A stretch of 64,000 nucleotides of DNA from Flavobacterium sp. SUN052. Its GTDB lineage: Bacteria; Bacteroidota; Bacteroidia; Flavobacteriales; Flavobacteriaceae. The notes under the pieces are model-generated. The model worked only from the letters and a program-made list of their open reading frames with translations, did not search any database and was not told where the DNA came from. A program made the translations under genes and the position numbers. Location of the stretch: positions 124,001 to 188,000 of the forward strand of contig NZ_JAPQNS010000001.1 in the NCBI RefSeq assembly GCF_028867935.1, given 5' to 3'. Below are positions 52,750 through 62,467 of this stretch, one piece after another; within the stretch, counting starts at the first letter, position 1; the number at the start of each line of letters is the position of its first letter.

Positions 52750-54987
52750 ATGCGTATAGTTCTCAGTATTCTCTTATTGTGTTTACCCGTACTGACGTTC
52801 GGGCAAACTGTTAAAGGTATCGTTCAGGAAACGGTAGCCAATAAACCAGTTCCTCTGGTTGGTGCCAATGTCTATTGGATTGGCACGGCAACAGGTGTAT
52901 CAACAGATTCCGTTGGACGATTTGAAATACCCCTTGTGACGGGCCAATCACGATTGGTTGTCAGTTACGTTGGCTATAGACCTGATACACTTTCTATTAC
53001 TGACCTTGCCGCCGAAGTACGGGTTACCCTTCGCTCTGAAGCAACCCTGAACGAAGTCGTCGTATCGGCATCGTCTACCCAGATTGACCGGCTCAACCCT
53101 ATTCAGACCGAACTGCTTACGCAACGAACGTTGGCTAAGGCTGCTTGCTGTAACCTGTCGGAAAGCTTTGAAACCAATGCATCAGTAAGTGTGTCGTATA
53201 GCGATGCCGTTACGGGCGCCCGACAAATCCAGTTTTTGGGGTTAGGAGGCCAATACGTGCAAACGAACGTAGAAAATATTCCAACTATTCGAGGGCTAGC
53301 CAGCACCTTTGGGCTGAATTTTATACCCGGCACCTGGGTAACAAGTATCGACGTAGGCAAGGGTGTTGGTTCCGTTGTGAATGGCTACGAAGGCATGACC
53401 GGAGCTTTAAATATTGAACTGCAAAAGCCGGATTACCGAGCAGAAACAAAACAGTCGCAATGGCTCCTCAACGGTTATGTTAATACGTTTGGCCGGGCAG
53501 AAGGCAATGTGAACTTCTCCCGAGCATTATCTGATAAATGGAGTGTTGCCGGGCTAGGACATGCCAGCGCATTACGTACTAAAATTGAGCAAAATGGGGA
53601 TGGTTTTTTAGACTTGCCCATGTATCGCCAGTACAATGGTATCAACCGCTGGAAATACAGCAGTAAGCGGTTTATGGCCCAGTTTGGAGTCAAAGCACTG
53701 TATGAGGATCGAGAAGGTGGGCAAATTAAACAAACCGTTTCTTCGAGCGGGCCATTGTATACTTTCCTCAATACGACAAAGCGCGTTGAGTTTTTCTCCA
53801 AAACGGCTCGGCTTTACCCTGATCAACCGTACAAAGGGTTGGGGTTGATTGTCAACGCGTTGAATCACCAACAGGATGCTCGATTTGGTTTCAGCCCCTA
53901 TACTGGACAACAGCAAACCGTGTATGCCAACCTAATTTATCAGTCGATTATTGACAATACGAATCACTCGTTCAAAACAGGAGTGAGTTATTTACTGGAC
54001 CGTTACCAGGAATCCTTTCGTCAGATTCCGTTACCGACGAATCGGACAGAATCGGTACCGGGTGCATTTTTCGAATATGCCTACACCCACAACGAGCATT
54101 TTGCGGTGGTGCTGGGTAATCGGGTCGACTTTCATAACCTGTACGGTCCTCAATGGTCACCCCGGCTTCATGCCAAATACCACATTCATGAGTTGATGAC
54201 TATTCGGGCGTCGGCGGGGCGTGGTTTCCGGGTGCCAAACCTGATAGCGGAGAACTTTGGTTACTTTGTTAGTTCGCGGCAGGTCTTTTTCAAGAGTCCG
54301 CTCCGCCCCGAAGTTTCCTGGAATTATGGTTTAGGAATTACGAACGAGTTTTTAGTACTCGGTAAAAAGGCCACGTTCATTGTCGATTACTTCCGCACCA
54401 ACTTCGAGAGCCAGATGGTTGTAGACATAGAACATCCCCGTGAAATCAATTTCTATCAGTTACAGGGCCGATCATTTGCCAATAGTTTTCAAGCTGAGTT
54501 TAATTATCAGCCTACTCGCCGGATGGAAGTGAAAGCTGCGTATCGGTTGTTCGATGTTCGGCAAACGATGGGTGCAGCTTTTGGCGAGTCGGTGTTGCTG
54601 GAACGCATGATGGTGAGCCGCGACCGGGTGCTTCTGAACGTGGGCTATGCCTTGCCTTACGACAAATGGAAGTTTGATGCGACCCTACAGGGGAATGGCC
54701 CCAAGCGGATTCCGTATTTAGCCGAAGGTTATGTGCATACAGGCTACGCTACCATGCGTATTGACCGCACACCGAGTTATGTGAATCTAAATGCACAGGT
54801 TTCACGAGCGTTTAAGAATGGGCTGGAACTGTATATTGGGGGGGAAAATCTGACCGGGTTCCGGCAGAAAAACCCCATTGTGGCGGCCAATGCCCCGTTC
54901 GGTCCCGACTTCGATGCGGCCAGCCGGGTGTGGGGACCCATCACGGGGGCAATGGTTTATGTCGGGTTTCGACTTAAAACATTATGA
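52750..54987 (+). CDS. TonB-dependent receptor, probably for copper or another metal
   Basis: This 745-residue receptor has a signal peptide (about 1-19, LTFGQ), a carboxypeptidase-regulatory domain (about 20-100), a TonB-box-like NEVVVSA, a plug (about 115-225) containing AACCNLSESFETN, where the paired cysteines are unusual, and a beta-barrel ending VGFRLKTL. Its place between an HYC_CC_PP protein and Met/His-rich and HMA proteins points to metal transport or a metallophore. It is the second gene of a four-gene cluster on the same strand. Confidence 0.88.
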   Translation: MRIVLSILLLCLPVLTFGQTVKGIVQETVANKPVPLVGANVYWIGTATGVSTDSVGRFEIPLVTGQSRLVVSYVGYRPDTLSITDLAAEVRVTLRSEATLNEVVVSASSTQIDRLNPIQTELLTQRTLAKAACCNLSESFETNASVSVSYSDAVTGARQIQFLGLGGQYVQTNVENIPTIRGLASTFGLNFIPGTWVTSIDVGKGVGSVVNGYEGMTGALNIELQKPDYRAETKQSQWLLNGYVNTFGRAEGNVNFSRALSDKWSVAGLGHASALRTKIEQNGDGFLDLPMYRQYNGINRWKYSSKRFMAQFGVKALYEDREGGQIKQTVSSSGPLYTFLNTTKRVEFFSKTARLYPDQPYKGLGLIVNALNHQQDARFGFSPYTGQQQTVYANLIYQSIIDNTNHSFKTGVSYLLDRYQESFRQIPLPTNRTESVPGAFFEYAYTHNEHFAVVLGNRVDFHNLYGPQWSPRLHAKYHIHELMTIRASAGRGFRVPNLIAENFGYFVSSRQVFFKSPLRPEVSWNYGLGITNEFLVLGKKATFIVDYFRTNFESQMVVDIEHPREINFYQLQGRSFANSFQAEFNYQPTRRMEVKAAYRLFDVRQTMGAAFGESVLLERMMVSRDRVLLNVGYALPYDKWKFDATLQGNGPKRIPYLAEGYVHTGYATMRIDRTPSYVNLNAQVSRAFKNGLELYIGGENLTGFRQKNPIVAANAPFGPDFDAASRVWGPITGAMVYVGFRLKTL

Positions 54988-55029
54988 GTCTATTGATTAA
55001 AGGTTCGCGTACGTATTCAACTCAACGAT

Positions 55030-56472
55030 ATGAAAAAGAGTATAGTAATAGTGCATCTATGGCTATTAGCCACAGGTGTAAAAGCACAGCATCAAGGCCA
55101 TTCTATGCCATCAAAGCGTGATTCGACCACAAACCGAACGACAACGATGCCCACCGATTCGGGAAAGAAGATGAAAATGTCGGAGATGGATCATAGCCAA
55201 ATGGATCACAGTAAAATGAACCACGGTGAGATGGATCATAGCAGCCATCAGGGTATGAGTATGTCGCATTTGTATTCGCGGAATTTACCCATGAATCGGA
55301 ATGGTTCAGGTACTGCCTGGCACCCGGATCAGACACCCATGTACGCCTATATGAAACATAGCAACTCGAAATGGATGTATATGCTTCATTACAGTGTGTT
55401 TTTACGGCATACGAATCAGAATTTCAATAATAGGGACGGAAAAGGCCGGGATCAGCGGTTCGACGCGCCTAACTGGTTCATGGGAATGGCCCAGCGAAAT
55501 GTAGGCCAACGCGGGTTGCTGTCATTCAAGGCAATGGTATCGCTCGATCCGTTCACCGTTGGTGATGAGGGATATCCACTGCTCTTTCAGTCGGGGGAAA
55601 GTTATAAAGGCCGTCCCTTAGTGGATCGTCAGCACCAACACGACCTTTTTTCGGAACTGTCTGTGGGCTATAGTTATAGTTTCAGCTCCAAAGCCGATGC
55701 TTTCGTGTATGTCGGTTTGCCAGGTGAGCCCGCTTTAGGCCCTCCCGCATTTATGCACCGTATTTCGTCGTTCAACAATCCCGATTCGCCCCTTGGTCAC
55801 CACTGGATGGATGCTACGCACATTACGTTTGGGGTAGCAACAGCCGGATTTCGGTATGGAATTGCCAAACTCGAAGCCTCGTCGTTTACAGGACGGGAGC
55901 CCGACGAAAAACGACTTGGTTTCGATAAACCCCGCTTTGATAGTTACTCGTACCGTCTGTCGATAAACCCTACTTCCTCACTCGCTTTGCAAGTGTCGCA
56001 GGGATTAATTAGAAACCCGGAGCCTTTACATCCGGGGGACGTTCGCCGGACAACGGCTTCGGTATTGCACAGCGTATCGATAGATGGCTCTGCTGACCAG
56101 TATGTTACTTCGGCTCTGGTATGGGGGCAGAACATTCATGATGGAAGAGCTGAGAATGCCTATCTGGCCGAGACGAGCCTACAGGTAGGTCGCCTGGCAT
56201 TATACGGTCGTTACGAGAACATCATGAAATCGCCGGAAGAGCTGGGTATTGGTGATGAAAACGATCAATCATTGCCTCGTCAAGTGAATGTCGACAATCT
56301 GACATTGGGATTAAACTACCGAATTGTGCGCCACATGAATACGGACTTGGTAGCTGGAGCACAGCTGACGGCAGGTATGCCAGACCGATTTTTGCAAGCG
56401 CTTTACGGACGAATGCCCTTGTCGGGGCAAGTGTATGTACGGGTAACGCCTGCAACATTGCGAACCCGTTAA
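55030..56472 (+). CDS. Met/His-rich outer membrane protein, probable copper binding
   Basis: This 480-residue protein has a signal peptide (about 1-19, GVKAQ) and then a Met/His-rich stretch (about 47-84) with tandem MDHSQMDHSKMNH units, a pattern seen in copper-resistance proteins such as PcoB/CopB and CopK-like tails. The remainder is rich in alternating aromatic beta-strands and looks like an outer-membrane beta-barrel, ending VYVRVTPATLRTR. It starts 42 bases after the TonB receptor gene. Copper binding is inferred from the motif and the HMA gene that follows; I know of no described function for the exact family. Confidence 0.7.
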   Translation: MKKSIVIVHLWLLATGVKAQHQGHSMPSKRDSTTNRTTTMPTDSGKKMKMSEMDHSQMDHSKMNHGEMDHSSHQGMSMSHLYSRNLPMNRNGSGTAWHPDQTPMYAYMKHSNSKWMYMLHYSVFLRHTNQNFNNRDGKGRDQRFDAPNWFMGMAQRNVGQRGLLSFKAMVSLDPFTVGDEGYPLLFQSGESYKGRPLVDRQHQHDLFSELSVGYSYSFSSKADAFVYVGLPGEPALGPPAFMHRISSFNNPDSPLGHHWMDATHITFGVATAGFRYGIAKLEASSFTGREPDEKRLGFDKPRFDSYSYRLSINPTSSLALQVSQGLIRNPEPLHPGDVRRTTASVLHSVSIDGSADQYVTSALVWGQNIHDGRAENAYLAETSLQVGRLALYGRYENIMKSPEELGIGDENDQSLPRQVNVDNLTLGLNYRIVRHMNTDLVAGAQLTAGMPDRFLQALYGRMPLSGQVYVRVTPATLRTR

Positions 56473-56542
56473 TTGAACTAACCAACTGTTATTAAACGTT
56501 TTATTTACACAGTAATTCACCATAAACCAATTCACAAACCAA

Positions 56543-56899
56543 ATGAAAACCAATCTAACTGCCCTTCTGACTGCCCTGTTACTTGTATTTGGCCTCACTG
56601 CCTGGACGTTTGCTGATGAGAAAGATAAAGAGGTTAAAATAAAAACCTCGGCTATTTGCGAGATGTGCAAAGAGCGCATCGAACGTAACTTGTCTTTTGA
56701 AAAGGGTGTGAAAGAGGCTACGCTCGACGTTGAGTCGAAAGTGGTAACGGTGAAATACAATCCCCAGAAAACAGACGTAAACAAAATTAAGTCGAACATC
56801 ACCAAAACTGGTTACGATGCCGATGAGCTGGCAGCCACAACGGAAGGCTATAACAAATTGCCATCGTGCTGTAAAAAAGGGGGCATGAGCCACCATTGA
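56543..56899 (+). CDS. Secreted heavy-metal-associated (HMA) domain protein
   Basis: This 118-residue protein has a signal peptide (about 1-24, TFADE) and one HMA ferredoxin-like domain (about 30-97). The metal loop is ICEMCKERIE, the CxxC pair expected for Cu(I) binding, and VKYNPQKTDVNKIKSNITKTGYDAD is the usual second half. A tail with PSCCKKGGMSHH adds further possible ligands. It is a likely periplasmic copper chaperone that works with the three genes before it. Confidence 0.85.
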   Translation: MKTNLTALLTALLLVFGLTAWTFADEKDKEVKIKTSAICEMCKERIERNLSFEKGVKEATLDVESKVVTVKYNPQKTDVNKIKSNITKTGYDADELAATTEGYNKLPSCCKKGGMSHH

Positions 56900-56961
56900 T
56901 TTAACTATTTTTAAGGACTGATAGAAGGGATCGTGGCTAGTACACTATCCCTTTCTGTTTA

Positions 56962-56969
56962 TATATTTG
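56962..56969 (+). promoter_or_regulatory. -7 promoter element of the M16 protease gene
   Basis: TATATTTG is a full TAnnTTTG match, 31 bases before the ATG at 57001. No clear -33 box is seen. Confidence 0.5.
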
Positions 56970-57000
56970 GTGGATAACTGGAAAAACAATTCAATCACTA

Positions 57001-59973
57001 ATGAATAACCTTATTAAAGCAGGACTTTTCCTGTGGCTTCCCTTCATGGGTAGCTTTGTAGGTAACGCCCAAACTGCATCGCCTACACAAAACCGGGCCA
57101 AAAAATACGAGTGGAAAACGGGCACCTCGCCGGGGGGATACACCTATAAATACCTCACCAACGACCCAATGCAGGCTCGTTTCTATACGCTCAAAAATGG
57201 CTTATCGGTCATGCTGAGCGTCAACAAAAAGGAGCCTCGCATATTCTCGTTTATTCCTACGCGGGCGGGCTCCAACACCGATCCCCGTACAAACACGGGG
57301 CTCGCGCATTACCTTGAACACATGCTTTTTAAGGGAACCGACAAGTTTGGAACGCTGGACTGGAGCAAAGAAAAACCGCTTCTGGATAAAGTGGATGCCC
57401 TTTATGAGGAGTATAACTCAACCAAAGACGAGGCTAAGCGCAAAGAAATTTACAAAGAAATAGACCGGACGTCGGGCGAAGCGGCCAAGTTTGCCATCGC
57501 CAATGAATACGACAAAGTAGTGGCTTCAATGGGGGCGCAGGGAAGTAACGCCTTCACGTGGTACGAGCAAACGGTATACCTGGAAGATATTCCTGCCAAC
57601 GCCATCGATCGGTATCTGGCTTTGCAGGCTGAGCGGTTCCGGAAACCAGTATTGCGCATTTTTCACACCGAATTGGAAGCTGTTTACGAAGAGAAAAACC
57701 GCTCGCTGGACAACGACGGTAACAAAGTGAATGAAGCTTTGATGGCCGCTTTATTTCCTACCCACAACTATGGTCAGCAGACGACCATCGGGACGGTCGA
57801 ACACCTGAAAAACCCATCGTTGGTTGAGATTCGCAACTATTTCGATAAGTACTACGTGCCGAACAACATGGCCGTGATTATGGCGGGTGATTTCAACCCT
57901 GATCAGCTTATTCAGAAAATAGACAAGGCGTTTGCCTATATGAAAAACAAGCCGGTTCAGTTATACAATCCCGCACCAGAGGCTCCACTCACGACCGCAC
58001 AAACCCGTGAAGTGTTTGGCCCAACGCCAGAATCGGTTCGGATTGGGTATCGGTTTCCGAGTGGAATTGCGCAGAATCGACCAGTGGCGATTATGGTTGA
58101 TGAACTGATGTCGAACTCGGCGGCTGGTCTGATCGACCTCAATCTCAACAAGCAGCAGAGGATTTTGGGTGGTGGCTCATCGCCCCAGTTCATGAAAGAT
58201 TATGGCGTCTGGACGATGTTTGGACGGCCTAAGCAAGGGCAATCGCTCGACGAGGTGAAGACCTTGTTACTGGGTGAAGTGGCGAAACTCAAGAGCGGTA
58301 ACTTCGACGAGAAAGTGATGCGCTCGATTGTGAATAATTACAAAAAGCGAGAGATCGAAACGTTCGAAAACAATTACGGTCGGGCCGACAAGTTGCTGGA
58401 TGCCTTCATCTTATCGGGGGGGGACTCCTACCCGGACCAAGCCAGTTTGAACGACCGCCTGGCTACCGTAACCAAGCAACAGGTGATGGATTTTGCCAAT
58501 GAATACCTGCGCGACAATTACGTGGTAGTATATAAGCGCAAAGGCGAAGACAAGAACATTACGAAGGTCGACAAGCCTGCTATTACACCCGTGGAGGTGA
58601 ATCGTGAAGCGCAGTCGCCGTTTTTGCAGCAGATTAACAACATGCCGATGGGAGAAGTGCAACCCGTTTGGCTCGACTACAAAAAGGATATTCAGCGGGG
58701 CAAAGCCGGGAACGCTGAAGTGTTATACGTGAAAAATCCCGACAATGATCTGTTTCGGTTGGGCTACCGAATTCCAATGGGTACGTATCATAGTAAACTG
58801 TTGCCCATTGCCACGCAGTATTTGGCGTTTCTGAGTACCAGCAAATACTCGTCGGAAGAGTTGAGTAAAGCGTTTTTTGACCTTGCTAGCGACTATAATA
58901 TCTATTCGTCGAGCGATTACACAACGGTACGATTGTCGGGTTTGCAGGAGAACTTCGCCAAAAGCGTCGAACTGCTCGACCACCTGATGCGTAACTGTCA
59001 GGCCAACGAACAGGCTTTGGCTGATCTCAAAGAACGGATCATGAAGTCTCGGTCGGATAACAAACTGAACAAGGGAGCCATTATGCAGGGGCTGATTAAT
59101 TACGCTCAGTATGGCCCCAAAAATCCGTACAACAACCAGCTGACGAACGATGAACTGAAAGCCTTGACCTCGGCTCAGTTGCTCGATGTATTGCACTCGC
59201 TTTTCGATTACCCACAACAAGTAATTTACTACGGTCCGCAGGCGCTGGCTTCGCTTGGCACCGACCTGACCAAGGCCCACCAGATGCCTGCCCAATTCAA
59301 GGCCGTGCCTGCTCGTAACGACTTTAAGCAGTTGACTCAGCAGAAGCCGGAAGTGCTTTTTGCCGATTACGACATGGTGCAGTCAGAGGTATATTGGGTG
59401 CGTAACACCACCGCTTTTGATCCGACGCAGATACCAACGGTGAATCTGTTCAATAACTATTTTGGCGGTAATATGGCCTCGGTGGTGTTCCAGACGCTGC
59501 GCGAATCGAAAGCCTTGGCCTATTCGACATTTGCCAATTATGACATCCCCGAGCGTAAAGACGAGCAATATTCGGTTAGCGCGTACATTGGTAGCCAGGC
59601 TGATAAATTTCAGGAAGCCGTAGCCGGTATGAACGAATTGTTGAATGCACTGCCAGAGTCCGGAAAGCTCCTCGAAACGACCAAAGTTGGTATGAAAAAG
59701 TCGATGCAAACCGAGCGCATTCGTCAGGATGGCATTATTTATAGCTATCTGGACGCCGTTGAGAAAGGTCTCGACTACGATACCCGCCAGAAAACCTACG
59801 AAGCTTTGGACAAGCTTAGCTACGCCGACCTGAAGTCGTTTGCTGATACACAGCTGGCTAACAAACCCTATACGTTGTGCGTAGTGGCCTCCGAAAAGCG
59901 TGTAACCCCCGACGATCTGGCCAAACATGGTTCAGTAAAGAAGCTGACTTTGGAAGAGTTGTTCGGGTATTAA
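57001..59973 (+). CDS. M16-family zinc metallopeptidase (two M16 units)
   Basis: This 990-residue protein has a signal peptide (about 1-24, GNAQ) and four M16 subdomains. The inverted zinc motif HYLEH is at 103-107 (H103, E106 catalytic, H107), and the ELEAVYEE segment near residue 225 supplies the third ligand; a helical insertion between them lengthens the usual spacing. The second half (about 540-990) lacks a zinc motif, as is usual for the partner half of pitrilysin-type enzymes. It is likely a periplasmic peptidase that degrades short peptides. It has its own promoter and terminator. Confidence 0.9.
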   Translation: MNNLIKAGLFLWLPFMGSFVGNAQTASPTQNRAKKYEWKTGTSPGGYTYKYLTNDPMQARFYTLKNGLSVMLSVNKKEPRIFSFIPTRAGSNTDPRTNTGLAHYLEHMLFKGTDKFGTLDWSKEKPLLDKVDALYEEYNSTKDEAKRKEIYKEIDRTSGEAAKFAIANEYDKVVASMGAQGSNAFTWYEQTVYLEDIPANAIDRYLALQAERFRKPVLRIFHTELEAVYEEKNRSLDNDGNKVNEALMAALFPTHNYGQQTTIGTVEHLKNPSLVEIRNYFDKYYVPNNMAVIMAGDFNPDQLIQKIDKAFAYMKNKPVQLYNPAPEAPLTTAQTREVFGPTPESVRIGYRFPSGIAQNRPVAIMVDELMSNSAAGLIDLNLNKQQRILGGGSSPQFMKDYGVWTMFGRPKQGQSLDEVKTLLLGEVAKLKSGNFDEKVMRSIVNNYKKREIETFENNYGRADKLLDAFILSGGDSYPDQASLNDRLATVTKQQVMDFANEYLRDNYVVVYKRKGEDKNITKVDKPAITPVEVNREAQSPFLQQINNMPMGEVQPVWLDYKKDIQRGKAGNAEVLYVKNPDNDLFRLGYRIPMGTYHSKLLPIATQYLAFLSTSKYSSEELSKAFFDLASDYNIYSSSDYTTVRLSGLQENFAKSVELLDHLMRNCQANEQALADLKERIMKSRSDNKLNKGAIMQGLINYAQYGPKNPYNNQLTNDELKALTSAQLLDVLHSLFDYPQQVIYYGPQALASLGTDLTKAHQMPAQFKAVPARNDFKQLTQQKPEVLFADYDMVQSEVYWVRNTTAFDPTQIPTVNLFNNYFGGNMASVVFQTLRESKALAYSTFANYDIPERKDEQYSVSAYIGSQADKFQEAVAGMNELLNALPESGKLLETTKVGMKKSMQTERIRQDGIIYSYLDAVEKGLDYDTRQKTYEALDKLSYADLKSFADTQLANKPYTLCVVASEKRVTPDDLAKHGSVKKLTLEELFGY

Positions 59974-60018
59974 ATGTGATAGTATTGCCCTGTGGGCAGT
60001 GAGTCTTTTCTTTCTCTA

Positions 60019-60076
60019 CTAAAAGCGCTGTTGTAGCACCTGATTGTTGGTGCTGCGACAGCGCTTTTAGTTTTCC
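60019..60076 (+). terminator. Intrinsic terminator of the M16 gene
   Basis: TAAAAGCGCTGTTGTAGCACC at 60020-60040 pairs, with mismatches, with GGTGCTGCGACAGCGCTTTTA at 60049-60069, followed by a T-rich tail. It lies about 45 bases after the M16 stop. The rest of 59974-60178 shows no gene. Confidence 0.75.
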
Positions 60077-60178
60077 TTGTCGTGATGCTTTCAGTAAACT
60101 GTACGGTAATTCTTCTTGTCATGCTGAAGGCTTATTTAATCCGCTTTTTATCTATAACCGATTTACCCACGTTCCCTT

Positions 60179-62461
60179 ATGCTTCGTACTACGGCCCGGT
60201 GCCTCCTTCTGATTTGGCTTACAACAACAGCGACTTATGCTCAGAATACCGACCTCGTCGAGTTGGTGGATCCGTTAATTGGCACCGATTCAAAACCGAG
60301 CTTGTCGAATGGGAACACCTATCCCGCCATTGCTTTGCCCTGGGGGATGAACTTCTGGTTGCCGCAAACAGGAAAGATGGGAAACGGTTGGGCGTATACA
60401 TACGCGGCTGACAAAATCCGGGGTTTTAAGCAAACACACCAGCCATCACCCTGGATGAATGACTACGGGCAGTTCTCCATTATGCCCTTAACTGGAACCT
60501 TGCGCCTTGACGAGGAAGAACGGGCCAGTTGGTATTCGCATAAGGCAGAGGTCGCTAAGCCGTACTATTACAGTGTTTATCTGGCCGATTACGATGTAAC
60601 AACCGAGATTGCCCCAACGGAACGAGCGGCTAGTTTCCGGTTCACATTCCCCAAAACGGACAGCTCGTACGTCCTGATCGATGCCTTTGACAAGGGCTCG
60701 TACGTGAAAATTATCCCGAACGAGCGCAAGATTATCGGGTACACTACCCGCAACAGTGGGGGAGTACCGGCCAATTTCAAAAACTACTTCGTTATTTACT
60801 TCGACAAGCCATTTGCCACTGCGCAGGCCTGGCATGGTAAAACACTGGCAAAAGACACCATCGAATTACAGGCAGCGCATACGGGAGCCGTGGTGCGCTT
60901 TAAAACCACAAAAGGCGAACAGATTCATGCTCGCATTGCTTCGTCGTTTATCAGCTATGAACAGGCAGAGCTAAACCTGAAAGAAATTGGCGCTGACCCG
61001 TTCGATACGGTAAAGCAGAAAGCAAAAGCGGCCTGGAATAAAGAGCTTGGCCGGATTCAGGTTGAGGGTGGTACATTGGCCCAGCAGCAAACGTTTTATT
61101 CGTGCCTGTATCGCTCGTTGCTGTTTCCGCGAAAGTTCTACGAATTGGATGCCGCCGGGAAAGTAGTACACTACAGCCCGTACAACGGCAAGGTGTTGCC
61201 CGGCTACATGTTTACCGACACGGGTTTCTGGGACACCTTTCGCTCAATGTTTCCCTTCCTGAATCTGATGTACCCCTCGTTGAATGCCCACATGCAGGAG
61301 GGTCTGGCCAATGCCTATAAAGAAGGAGGCTGGTTGCCCGAATGGGCTAGTCCCGGCTTACGCAACACCATGATTGGCTCTAATTCTGCTTCAGTTATTG
61401 CTGATGCCTACCTGAAAGGTGCACGCGGTTACGATATTAACGCACTCTACGAAGCTGTCCTGAAAAATTCAGAAAACGAAGGTCCACTGGATGCCGTTGG
61501 ACGTCGGGGAGCATCGTTTTACAACGAGTTGGGCTATGTGCCCTACGATGTGAAAATCAGAGAGAATGCTGCCCGGACGCTCGAATATGCCTACGACGAT
61601 TTTGCCATTTACCAGCTGGCCAAAGCCCTAAAACGACCTCAGGCAGAGATTGACCGGTTTGCTAAGCGAAGCCAGAATTACCGCAACCTGTTTGATCCAC
61701 AAACGGGTCTTATGCGCGGGAAAAATAAAGACGGCTCCTTCCAGTCGCCATTTAATCCCTTTAAATGGGGCGACGCCTTTACCGAAGGCAACAGCTGGCA
61801 CTACACTTGGTCGGTTTTTCATGATGTGGAGGGCCTGGTCAACTTGATGGGGGGGCGGCAAAAATTTGTATCGAAATTGGACTCTGTCTTCACCATTCCT
61901 CCCGTGTTCGATGAGACGTATTACCGAAGCGTGATTCACGAAATCAGGGAGATGCAGATTGCTAATATGGGCCAGTATGCCCACGGTAACCAGCCCATTC
62001 AGCACATGATTTACCTCTACAACTATGCAGGTGAGCCCTGGAAAACTCAGTACTGGCTGCGGGAAGTTATGAACCGGCTGTATCTGCCAACGCCCGATGG
62101 TTATTGCGGTGATGAAGATAATGGACAGACATCGGCCTGGTATGTGTTCACCGCTATGGGTTTCTATCCCGTTTGTCCGGCAACCGATCAGTACGTGATT
62201 GGCGCACCGCTGTTTCGAAAGGTTACGGCAAAGCTGGAAAACGGGAAGCAGATCGTTATCAATGCCGCCAAAAACAATGAACAGAATCGCTACATCAACA
62301 CGATTCGCGTCAATAACAAACCGTACACCAAAAACTGGTTCAGTCATCAGGAGCTTTTGCAGGGAGCCACCATCGACTTCGACATGGCACCCGTAGCGAA
62401 TAAACAACGGGGCACGCAACCTGCCGATTTCCCATACTCCTTTTCAACTGACAAACGATAA
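60179..62461 (+). CDS. GH92-family glycoside hydrolase (alpha-mannosidase type)
   Basis: This 760-residue protein has a signal peptide (about 1-21, TATYAQ) and the two-domain GH92 layout. Recognisable phrases are LVDPLIGTDS, WLPQTGKMGNGWAYTY, IRGFKQTHQPSPWMNDYG, DTGFWDTFRSMFPFLNLMYP, EGNSWHYTWSVFHDVEG, GNQPIQHMIYLYNYAGEPWK and GDEDNGQTSAWYVFTAMGFYPV. GH92 enzymes are calcium-dependent exo-alpha-mannosidases acting on N-glycan or yeast mannan side chains by inversion. The exact linkage is unknown. It lies six bases before a GH43-like gene, so both are in one operon for glycan use in the periplasm. Confidence 0.92.
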   Translation: MLRTTARCLLLIWLTTTATYAQNTDLVELVDPLIGTDSKPSLSNGNTYPAIALPWGMNFWLPQTGKMGNGWAYTYAADKIRGFKQTHQPSPWMNDYGQFSIMPLTGTLRLDEEERASWYSHKAEVAKPYYYSVYLADYDVTTEIAPTERAASFRFTFPKTDSSYVLIDAFDKGSYVKIIPNERKIIGYTTRNSGGVPANFKNYFVIYFDKPFATAQAWHGKTLAKDTIELQAAHTGAVVRFKTTKGEQIHARIASSFISYEQAELNLKEIGADPFDTVKQKAKAAWNKELGRIQVEGGTLAQQQTFYSCLYRSLLFPRKFYELDAAGKVVHYSPYNGKVLPGYMFTDTGFWDTFRSMFPFLNLMYPSLNAHMQEGLANAYKEGGWLPEWASPGLRNTMIGSNSASVIADAYLKGARGYDINALYEAVLKNSENEGPLDAVGRRGASFYNELGYVPYDVKIRENAARTLEYAYDDFAIYQLAKALKRPQAEIDRFAKRSQNYRNLFDPQTGLMRGKNKDGSFQSPFNPFKWGDAFTEGNSWHYTWSVFHDVEGLVNLMGGRQKFVSKLDSVFTIPPVFDETYYRSVIHEIREMQIANMGQYAHGNQPIQHMIYLYNYAGEPWKTQYWLREVMNRLYLPTPDGYCGDEDNGQTSAWYVFTAMGFYPVCPATDQYVIGAPLFRKVTAKLENGKQIVINAAKNNEQNRYINTIRVNNKPYTKNWFSHQELLQGATIDFDMAPVANKQRGTQPADFPYSFSTDKR

Positions 62462-62467
62462 TCAGCA

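Noticed and set aside
58723..59928. Two long minus-strand frames inside the M16 protease gene
   Set aside because: They are shadows of the second M16 half; no start signals or domain evidence.
61628..62419. A 263-codon minus-strand frame inside the GH92 gene
   Set aside because: It is antisense to strongly conserved GH92 motifs, and its product matches no family I recognise.
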